Below, piece after piece: positions 18,135 through 24,656 of a stretch of DNA of 64,000 nt. Origin of the DNA: Pedobacter steynii (lineage in GTDB: Bacteria; Bacteroidota; Bacteroidia; Sphingobacteriales; Sphingobacteriaceae); contig NZ_FNGY01000003.1 in assembly GCF_900103665.1 (NCBI RefSeq), positions 620,001 to 684,000 on the forward strand, written 5' to 3'. Under the pieces are notes generated by a model that saw nothing but the letters and a program-made list of their open reading frames with translations, made no database searches and was not told where the DNA came from. Numbering within the stretch: position 1 is the stretch's first letter; every line of letters begins with the position of its first letter. A program made the position numbers and the translations under genes.

Positions 18135-19022
18135 ATGAAAAGTAAGTGGTTTGCGATACATATATATTATCCGGGAAATCTGGATTTGATGCTTCAACAA
18201 TTGATCCATCCCTTTATCAATAGATTTTTCAAAAATGAATCAGATGGGGCTTACTTCTTTATCCGATACTGGGAAAATGGAAGTCACATCAGATTAAGGA
18301 TGAAAGTGGATCCTGAAAAACAGGAAATGTTATCTGCAGAGATTAGCAACAGCGTCAATGCATTTTTTTCGCAATACCCGGGTCCGATGCTCCATACCGG
18401 TCCGGAAACAGCGTCAGAATCTCCGGGTCATGAGCTGACGTACACCAGTTATGAACCGGAGATAAATCGCTATGGAAATCAGCAAAGTATGCCCTGGGCA
18501 GAAGCACATTTCTGCAGCTCATCCGTTTTCATTTTAGACTGGATCAATTCCCGGAAAGACGGATCCTCCGTATTGGTTCAGGCATTAAGTATACACCTGA
18601 TGTTATTAGCTGCTAGCCAATGGATGTTTCCGAGATTGCTCAGGCTTTGTGACCTCTTTATTGATGGCTGGTTACCCAGATTGTATGATCCTGCAAAAGA
18701 TCCTGCACTCGAAAAAGGGCTGTGGTTAAAGCAGTTTGAATCTGCTTTTGATCGGGCAAAATCACAAATTCTACCTGCTTCACAGCACTTCTGGGAATCT
18801 CTTACCGGGGATACTGCACCGGAAAAAGTCAGTCGTTTTCTACAGGAGAACCTAAAAATCATGAAAAACTATTCTGCAGCAGGATTTGAAGAAGCCAAAT
18901 TAAACGAGATTGTCAACAGTATGATGCACATGAACAACAACCGGCTGGGCATCTCCAATTATGAAGAGGCATATGGAGTTTATTGCCTCCGACGAGCCTT
19001 GGATTATATTGCAAATGCTTAA
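18135..19022 (+). CDS. Split LanB elimination protein (SpaB C-terminal type)
   Basis: A 295-residue protein of the thiopeptide-type bacteriocin biosynthesis / SpaB C-terminal family. It removes glutamate from glutamylated Ser/Thr to leave dehydroalanine or dehydrobutyrine. The N-terminal block KWFAIHIYYPGN and the block AYFFIRYWENGSHIRLRM are the recognised family features, the latter supplying Arg and His that handle the glutamyl group. It starts 3 bp after the glutamylation gene, so the two halves of LanB are made as separate chains from one message, as in thiopeptide systems. Its last codons overlap the start of the cyclase gene. Confidence 0.9.
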   Translation: MKSKWFAIHIYYPGNLDLMLQQLIHPFINRFFKNESDGAYFFIRYWENGSHIRLRMKVDPEKQEMLSAEISNSVNAFFSQYPGPMLHTGPETASESPGHELTYTSYEPEINRYGNQQSMPWAEAHFCSSSVFILDWINSRKDGSSVLVQALSIHLMLLAASQWMFPRLLRLCDLFIDGWLPRLYDPAKDPALEKGLWLKQFESAFDRAKSQILPASQHFWESLTGDTAPEKVSRFLQENLKIMKNYSAAGFEEAKLNEIVNSMMHMNNNRLGISNYEEAYGVYCLRRALDYIANA

Positions 19023-20985
19023 ATCCCATTCATTTTATATGCCATCATTTGATCCTAAACAAACTGAAAAAATCAGAGAACAGGTTCATCGCCTTAACAA
19101 CGACTTGCTTTCTGCTGCAATCAGAGATGATACCGGCCTCTATTGGCCAAGCCCTTATTATACAAGCGCCGGTCAGTTCTCCTTCAAAGAAACGATCGAC
19201 ATTTTTAACGGAAGTAGTGGAATTGCCTTATATTTTATGGCACTTTTTGAATACTCCGGAAGAAAAGAAGACCTGAAAACGGCAGAAGACATTATACGTA
19301 AAGCACTGAAGTCTGAGGAAGTCTTAAAAGCCCGTTCGTTTGGTTTTTATACGGGTATAAGTGGTGTTATGTATGCCTGCATCCGGCTCTATGAATTAAG
19401 CGGAAAAAAAAGTTACCTGAATACCGCATTTCGTTTAATCCGAATCAATGAGGAGAATATCATTAACAATACCGTAAAAGCGGATTTTTTAAGTGGATAT
19501 TCCGGAAGCCTGTTTGTCATTACCTTACTTTATCATCACCTTCAATCCGATGTAATTCTAACCATGATCCGGCAGATGATCACTAGAGTAATTACCGAAG
19601 CAAGAATTTCTGAAACCGGATTAAAATGGGACTATGATCGTTCCAAATCTGCCTTTGATAGCCTTACAGGCTTTTCTCATGGGGCCTCCGGCATAGCCTA
19701 TTCCCTGATGCAGGTGGGGAATTACTTTAAAAATGAGGGCCTGATTCATCTTGCAGAACAAGCTTTGCTATATGAAATGCAATATTTTCACGAGGAATCA
19801 GATAACTGGCTGGACCTCCGTCTGGGAAGTTATCGGTTAAGTTTACCTGACGCTCATAGATGGGACCTTAATCTGTTTTTACCGGAGATGAGAAAGGTCA
19901 ATTCCTGGGCACATGGTGCCGCCGGAATTGGATTAGCCCGATTGTACGCCTGGCAAATCACTGGAAATCCAATGTATCTTGATCAATGTAAAACAGCCTT
20001 AAACAGGTGCTTGTCGGATATAGAAAAAATGGACAGAACTGATTTTAGTTTATGCAGTGGTTACGCTGGCATGATCCCTTTTCTTTTAAAATTTCAGGAA
20101 CTCAGAGGATACGATTTTAACGAACAACTATACGCTGTCGCCAGGCAGGCAAAACATCTATACGAGCAAAAAAACAGTTACAATTCCTATGTTTCCTCCG
20201 GTCCATTTGACTACGGACTCTTATCTGGCAAAGCAGGAATCGGTTATATGCTTTTGCAGCTTTTAAATCCGGAGATGACCAGTGCTGTTTATCCGGATTT
20301 ACCACTAAACACGGCCGGCACGATGGTCGATATTGGTCCTGACAAAAAGCGCATACGCCAGGGCATCTTTTTTCAGTATTACCCTAAAACCATTCAATTA
20401 CTGGACTGGTCTGAACCTGATTTTACAGCACATTTTTATGCAGAAGATCTCTGCGAATTTGAAGACGTTTTAAATCAGAAAATTAATACTTTACAAGATG
20501 CCAAAGACCGGAACATCATGGAGGTCTTTAATTTCGAACACCAAAGAACCAATTGCTGGAAAGCACACAAGGGTTATTTATGCTATGCAAAGAAAAATGA
20601 ATTCATAAGAAATCAATATGAGCAGTTGTCATTGTTCAGCGATGAAGAATTGTTGGATCTTAAGATGAAATTGGCTGACCATGTGACCTTTCACCTGATC
20701 ACTCCGGGATGGAGAGCAATCATGGAATTAAAAGAATCTGACCAGGCCGTATTATTTCTCGCTGAAGAATCCGGGCTGAATACGATTTATATTGGTCAGC
20801 TACCAAAATTAGTGATCAGCCCGCTGGGCAGAGAAGCCATCAAGGGTAACAAACTGATTAGAGTTATTCTAAATGGCTTTATAGAAAATGATCAACGGAC
20901 TTCAGCCCTCGATGCGCTAAAGCAGAGACTGATCTCACAAATCAGATCTCTGATCAGGGTTGGAATAATCAGTATTAAAGTATAA
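19015..20985 (+). CDS. lanC: LanC-like cyclase with altered zinc site and C-terminal extension
   Basis: A 656-residue protein whose first 420 or so residues form a LanC double alpha-barrel. Repeated GxxG turns are seen (FNGSSGIAL, FYTGISGVMYA, GYSGSLF, GFSHGASGIAY, SWAHGAAGIGLARL, CSGYAG, SGKAGIGY). LanC enzymes add Cys thiols to dehydrated residues using zinc bound by Cys in WCxG and by Cys-His in CHG. Here these read W298-A299-H300-G301 and C347-S348-G349, so two of three ligands are replaced. The catalytic-type His (H222, FSHG) remains. Residues from about 430 to 656 are an extra domain I cannot name. The ATG at 19015 overlaps the previous stop; an in-frame ATG at 18961 also exists. Confidence 0.88.
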   Translation: MLKSHSFYMPSFDPKQTEKIREQVHRLNNDLLSAAIRDDTGLYWPSPYYTSAGQFSFKETIDIFNGSSGIALYFMALFEYSGRKEDLKTAEDIIRKALKSEEVLKARSFGFYTGISGVMYACIRLYELSGKKSYLNTAFRLIRINEENIINNTVKADFLSGYSGSLFVITLLYHHLQSDVILTMIRQMITRVITEARISETGLKWDYDRSKSAFDSLTGFSHGASGIAYSLMQVGNYFKNEGLIHLAEQALLYEMQYFHEESDNWLDLRLGSYRLSLPDAHRWDLNLFLPEMRKVNSWAHGAAGIGLARLYAWQITGNPMYLDQCKTALNRCLSDIEKMDRTDFSLCSGYAGMIPFLLKFQELRGYDFNEQLYAVARQAKHLYEQKNSYNSYVSSGPFDYGLLSGKAGIGYMLLQLLNPEMTSAVYPDLPLNTAGTMVDIGPDKKRIRQGIFFQYYPKTIQLLDWSEPDFTAHFYAEDLCEFEDVLNQKINTLQDAKDRNIMEVFNFEHQRTNCWKAHKGYLCYAKKNEFIRNQYEQLSLFSDEELLDLKMKLADHVTFHLITPGWRAIMELKESDQAVLFLAEESGLNTIYIGQLPKLVISPLGREAIKGNKLIRVILNGFIENDQRTSALDALKQRLISQIRSLIRVGIISIKV

Positions 20986-21019
20986 ACAAGGGGAATCAGA
21001 AATCTGCCCCCTTGTTTAT
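20982..21019. terminator. Bidirectional terminator between cyclase and precursor genes
   Basis: A perfect 12-bp inverted repeat (left arm 20982-20993, right arm 21008-21019) overlaps the cyclase stop codon and ends 11 bp before the precursor stop. The loop can pair further (CAGA/TCTG). It serves both convergent units. Confidence 0.85.
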
Positions 21020-21030
21020 TTAGTTTTGAA

Positions 21031-21225
21031 TTAGCACTGAACTGTAGTACAAATCACCTGTTCCGTAGGATGATGATCATCTGTAGGTACAGTATGAGTT
21101 GGTTCTGAAACGTTACCCAAACCACCCGATAAACGTTTGGCAACTTCACTATCAATGCTTGTTACAAAGCTCTCTAATTGCAGGTCTTCAAGATTCAACT
21201 TGATTTTATCCATTGAATTGTTCAT
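21031..21225 (-). CDS. lanA: Class I lanthipeptide precursor with GG leader
   Basis: A 64-residue peptide. Residues 1-35 form the leader, with an LNLEDLQLESFVTS block (residues 10-23) like those in Bacteroidota lanthipeptide precursors, and end in RLSGG, the expected C39 cleavage site. The core (36-64) holds S40, T43, T45, T48, T54, T60 and T61 as dehydration sites, two Cys (C59, C64), three His and four Pro... (P42, P47, P53 are clear). Likely rings link T54 with C59 and T60 or T61 with C64; this is inference. The start may be M1 (21225) or M5 (21213). It is convergent to the biosynthetic operon and has its own promoter. It resembles pinensin-type precursors in leader style. Confidence 0.9.
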   Translation of the reverse strand: MNNSMDKIKLNLEDLQLESFVTSIDSEVAKRLSGGLGNVSEPTHTVPTDDHHPTEQVICTTVQC

Positions 21226-21294
21226 ATGTAATAATTTTAAGAATGATGCCTACTATGGTATCGGGTTTTTGGCTTGTCCCCGGTTGCAACAGGA

Positions 21295-21325
21295 CTAAGT
21301 TACCTATTTGCAACAAAGTTGCAAA
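21295..21325 (-). promoter_or_regulatory. Promoter and palindromic operator of the precursor gene
   Basis: On the minus strand, TTTG (21325-21322), 19 bases and TAACTTAG (21302-21295) fit the Bacteroidota TTTG-N19-TAnnTTTG pattern with one mismatch. A perfect palindrome, TTTGCAACAAAGTTGCAAA (21307-21325), covers the -33 box and much of the spacer, so a bound protein would block or recruit polymerase. A further half-site GGTTGCAAC lies at 21282-21290, near the predicted start. The predicted leader is about 60 nt. Confidence 0.65.
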
Positions 21326-21455
21326 ACTTATTTAACTATTTTTTTCACTCTTTTTTATCTTGGTTCAGATCAGCCGAAAGCAATGCGCTGAAAGCTCAAA
21401 AAACATATCCATACGTTAAGATATATTTACATATAAATATCATGATATATATTAT

Positions 21456-21764
21456 TTATTTCAATGGGATCACCATATTCCATGAGCGGTCCAGTTGATA
21501 AGGCTGATCTCCTGTTCCCGTTGCCGCAAATAAATTTGTCGGAGCGAACATGTGGTAAAGTCCATCTTCTCCCTTTACCACCGAAGGGTCCCAAACCCAA
21601 TAATCATCCATGGAAAAGCCACCCTTAACGGGAGCAGGAAGCATCCTTTCAGGCAAGGAAAGTTCCGTCAGACTGCGGCCAGATGCAGCATTCTCATTTA
21701 GCAAAAAACCTGCTGTGCCGACCGCTGCACATTTGAGAAAAATCCTTCTTGTAAAATTTGCCAT
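21456..21764 (-). pseudogene. Internally deleted Tat-exported glycoside hydrolase
   Basis: A 102-residue frame. Residues 1-28 look like a twin-arginine or similar export signal (TRRIFLKCAAVGTAGFLL). Residues 48-74 (KGGFSMDDYWVWDPSVVKGE and following) look like the start of a GH43/GH32-like five-bladed propeller, with WVWDPSV near the first catalytic Asp region. From about residue 75 the sequence jumps to ATGTGDQPYQLDRSWNMVIP, which reads like the C-terminus of the same kind of enzyme. A functional member would be several hundred residues, so an internal deletion that kept the frame is the simplest reading. It is not expected to be active. Confidence 0.6.
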
Positions 21765-21790
21765 GTGATTCTATTTCCCCCTAAAATAAA

Positions 21791-21839
21791 ATACTCCCGG
21801 TTTAATACCGCATTTATTGCCATATTAAACCGGGAGTAT
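21791..21839 (-). terminator. Terminator of the alpha/beta hydrolase gene
   Basis: A perfect 17-bp inverted repeat (21791-21807 and 21823-21839) with a 15-nt loop lies 18 bp past the hydrolase stop. On the minus strand it is followed by a T-rich tract. Confidence 0.85.
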
Positions 21840-21857
21840 CACCTGTTAGCCTTTTAT

Positions 21858-22553
21858 TTATCCCACAGCAACTGCAGCCTCTAATATCAATGCCGTCACC
21901 TCTTTAGGATGAGAAGCCAATGAAGCATGACTTGCATCCAGATGAATAATTTTTTTCGCATTGATATGCTCCGCCATTTCCTGTTCTGTTTGTGGTGGAA
22001 TCATATGGTCGTGATCTGAAACCTGATACCAACTCGGTTTACTTTTCCATGCTGGTTTAGTGGTTTGATCAGAGAATCCACTTCCATGAATCGGTTTTTG
22101 AGCTAATGACATCACCAATGCTTCATCTTCCTTCAAATCCTGACAGAAAGACTGATGAAACTCATCATATTTAATCCATAAAAAACCATTGCTATCCGGG
22201 TAGATACCTGCAGCACCTTTAGGCGCGGCTCTTCTTCCAAAAATACTGCCAAGGCTATCGCCTTCGTCAGGAGCAAAGGCTGCGATATACACCAGGCCTT
22301 TTACTTTTTCATGATTTCCAGCTCCCGTGATCACTGCGCCTCCATAGGAATGGCCAACCAGCAGGACGTTGCCTTCCTGCGCATCAATCAGGTCTTTGGT
22401 TTTGTTGATGTCATCCTGTAAGGAGGTCAATGGGTTTTGAACTGCCCTTACTTTGTAACCTTCTTTGGTTAAGGCAGGAATAACATGCCCCCAATGTGAT
22501 CCATCACCCCATGCTCCATGAACCAGGATAATTGTTAGATTTTTGTTACTCAT
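21858..22553 (-). CDS. Alpha/beta hydrolase
   Basis: A 231-residue hydrolase. ILVHGAWGDGSHW holds the oxyanion-hole HGxW region, GHSYGG is the nucleophile elbow with the catalytic Ser, and DASHASL near the end gives the catalytic His. It resembles the salicylate-binding/pyrethroid-hydrolase-like group of esterases that act on small esters. I chose the ATG at 22553, which starts SNKNLTIILVHG; the frame is open 16 codons further. An inverted repeat CAGAAAC...GTTTCTG (22592-22616) sits about 40 bp upstream. It seems monocistronic. Confidence 0.9.
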   Translation of the reverse strand: MSNKNLTIILVHGAWGDGSHWGHVIPALTKEGYKVRAVQNPLTSLQDDINKTKDLIDAQEGNVLLVGHSYGGAVITGAGNHEKVKGLVYIAAFAPDEGDSLGSIFGRRAAPKGAAGIYPDSNGFLWIKYDEFHQSFCQDLKEDEALVMSLAQKPIHGSGFSDQTTKPAWKSKPSWYQVSDHDHMIPPQTEQEMAEHINAKKIIHLDASHASLASHPKEVTALILEAAVAVG

Positions 22554-22979
22554 TGTTTTGTTTTTAAAGGTAGATTTGGTGTTTAGTTTAACAGAAACCA
22601 AAGAAAAAAGTTTCTGATTTCCGGTTAAATTAAGGTTAACTGTTATACGTTGTCTTTAAACACCAAGTTGAGAGAAATAAGGGAACATTACCTATAAACC
22701 AGATTAAGAAAAAACCTTAAGCCAGGTTAAGACTTTCATTTATGATTTTCCCAATGAACATCTGCTTTTAGTCCGTATCAAATACCTTTCATTTCAATTG
22801 ATTTTCATTTAACTTTTATTAGGTGGTTGATAGGTCGGTCATTGGTTCTCCGGACCTTTAAACGATGTTTCCAAGATCAAAAAACAGTTAATTTTATGCG
22901 AACGCAGAAGAACCGGATATGAAAAACATTTCGTAAATTACTAATAATCAATTTAATTAATCACTTAAAAAAAATCAAA
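22554..22979. other. 426-bp intergenic region, divergent promoters
   Basis: No gene is seen here. Two small structures can be named: the inverted repeat CAGAAAC/GTTTCTG (22592-22598 and 22610-22616), and a direct repeat CCAG(A/G)TTAAG at 22699-22708 and 22722-22731, spaced 23 bp. The remainder is AT-rich and presumably holds promoters for the two divergent genes. Confidence 0.5.
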
Positions 22980-23741
22980 ATGGGACATTTAAGAAATGGT
23001 TTATTTGGCGGATTCCATGGAAAAATCGGCAACCTGGTGGGCTATACCCTGAAAGGGAAATACGTGATCAGAACAATAGGCAGAACTGAAAAACCGCTTA
23101 CTCCGGCAAGGAAAGCAAACTGCGAAAAGATGAAGGTGGTCAATGAGATCCTGAAGCCTTCCATTCATGCAATCCGGGCAGGGTTTCGTTTGGCAGTTGT
23201 CGGAACGGACAAAAACGAGTACAATGAAGCAGTTTCTTACAATAAAAAGAATGCGATTCAGGGCGTATATCCGAACATCAGTCTGGATTATAGCAAAGTA
23301 TTAATGAGCATAGGAAAGCTCCCTGTGGCAGTGAATCCCTCGATCAGTCAAAACGGGACTGAGATTACCTTTAACTGGGAAATATCAGCCAGTCCGGCAA
23401 GCGAGTATCACACCGACCGCACAATGCTGGTGATCTATTTCCCTGATATCAAAGAGACTTGCTGCCAGCTCATCGGGGCAAAAAGAGTCGATGGTAAAGA
23501 TGTGATTGTGATCGGCCCGGAACATGTTAATCAACGCATGGAGGCTTATATCACCTTTATTAAAGATAATGGAAAACAGATCTCAGACAGCGTACATGCA
23601 GGTTCTTTGAATACAAATCCTCCGGCTCCGGCCCGGATAAAAAAGGGAGAAAAGACGATTGATCCACTTCCAGCCCAAATACAAAAAACGGCTGCTTTAC
23701 TGGTTATTGATTCAAAACTTAAAGCTCCAGGACCTGGTTGA
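22980..23741 (+). CDS. DUF6266 family protein
   Basis: A 253-residue protein that begins MGHLRNGLFGGFHGKIGNLVGY, a start shared by DUF6266 proteins of Pedobacter, Flavobacterium and relatives. These have no assigned function. The N-terminal third is basic and rich in Gly, while residues 100-210 have the alternating pattern of beta strands (EITFNWEISASPAS, TMLVIYFPDI, MEAYITFIKDNGKQISD), like an Ig-like fold. No signal peptide is present. The gene is preceded by a long AT-rich leader and overlaps the convergent MBL gene by 23 bp at the 3-prime end. Confidence 0.78.
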   Translation: MGHLRNGLFGGFHGKIGNLVGYTLKGKYVIRTIGRTEKPLTPARKANCEKMKVVNEILKPSIHAIRAGFRLAVVGTDKNEYNEAVSYNKKNAIQGVYPNISLDYSKVLMSIGKLPVAVNPSISQNGTEITFNWEISASPASEYHTDRTMLVIYFPDIKETCCQLIGAKRVDGKDVIVIGPEHVNQRMEAYITFIKDNGKQISDSVHAGSLNTNPPAPARIKKGEKTIDPLPAQIQKTAALLVIDSKLKAPGPG

Positions 23742-24651
23742 ACCTGGCAATGTGAAAGCTATTCTTAAGTACAGTTTTTGTTTGCGGGCTTTTTGGGTCC
23801 AGCAGGGGATTGGTATGGTTAAGGTGGATGAAATAGATTTTATCTTTCTCGGATTTAGGAAGCGATTCAAACAGTTTCATGCTTTCCACCACAAAAGGGT
23901 GCGGAATTTCTGAAATCGGTCGGTTGTTGATTTCCTTTGCATCGTAAAAGGTTGCATCGATCAGCGCATAGTCTACTTTTTTTATTTCCTCAACGATACT
24001 TTTATCCCATTTCGACCATTTGTCGATATCCGGAATAAACAAGGCTTTTTTATGAGGGCCTTCAATCAGGTACCCAACAGTTTCAGAATACTCATCCCGG
24101 TGCGGCACCTTAAATGCCTTCACCTTTACATTGGGAGAAAGGATGATCTCCTTTGCTTCTTCGATAGGCCTGATCTGAATATTGTTCAGGCCAACCAACT
24201 GGCTCCATGGCCCGCTGCTTTCCAAAAACTGCTTCATTTTCGGCATGGCATAAACAGGAACACTTTTAGCATTGAGGGCTTCCCTGCCCAGGTACATTAA
24301 ACCGGTATAATGACCAATATGCGCATGGGTAATGAAAATTCCATCGGGAACCTCCTTATTGCTGAATAAGGAAAGGTTCTTCAGGAGTTTTGTCTGCGCA
24401 GGAAAATCCGGTGTCGGATCAAACAGCCAGTTCAATTTATACTCCGGATCAATCAGCCCCAGGGAAGCAACTTTCCTGGTTTTATCCGGATTTCTAAACA
24501 ATTCTTTGCAGCAGGACTTCGTGCAGCCAATATGAGGAGATCCGCCATCCTGAACATTCCCCAATACGATTAATGAAGGTCCATTCTGCTGTCCTTCCGC
24601 TTTAAAACAGCTCATCAGGCCTAACAAAAGCAGGCCGCTTAATACTTTCAT
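23719..24651 (-). CDS. PqqB-like metallo-beta-lactamase-fold lipoprotein
   Basis: A 310-residue MBL-fold hydrolase. HAHIGHYTGL is the HxHxxH metal motif, LGNVQDGGSPHIGCTKSCC is the N-terminal strand block shared with PqqB-like proteins, and IHLNHTNPLL near the C-terminus gives the last His. The signal peptide ends LLLGLMSC, a lipobox, so it is predicted to be membrane-anchored on the periplasmic side. No other PQQ genes are present, so a role in PQQ synthesis is unlikely. It is 5 bp downstream of the Prc-type protease stop and probably cotranscribed with it. Confidence 0.85.
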   Translation of the reverse strand: MKVLSGLLLLGLMSCFKAEGQQNGPSLIVLGNVQDGGSPHIGCTKSCCKELFRNPDKTRKVASLGLIDPEYKLNWLFDPTPDFPAQTKLLKNLSLFSNKEVPDGIFITHAHIGHYTGLMYLGREALNAKSVPVYAMPKMKQFLESSGPWSQLVGLNNIQIRPIEEAKEIILSPNVKVKAFKVPHRDEYSETVGYLIEGPHKKALFIPDIDKWSKWDKSIVEEIKKVDYALIDATFYDAKEINNRPISEIPHPFVVESMKLFESLPKSEKDKIYFIHLNHTNPLLDPKSPQTKTVLKNSFHIARFNQVLEL

Positions 24652-24656
24652 CAGGG

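Noticed and set aside
21274..21498. 74-codon rightward frame opposite the precursor promoter
   Set aside because: It crosses the operator and the promoter of the precursor and runs into the decayed glycosidase on the other strand; composition is AT-rich and not protein-like.
23719..24651. PQQ biosynthesis gene pqqB
   Set aside because: The fold block is PqqB-like, but it is an exported lipoprotein and no other pqq gene is near.
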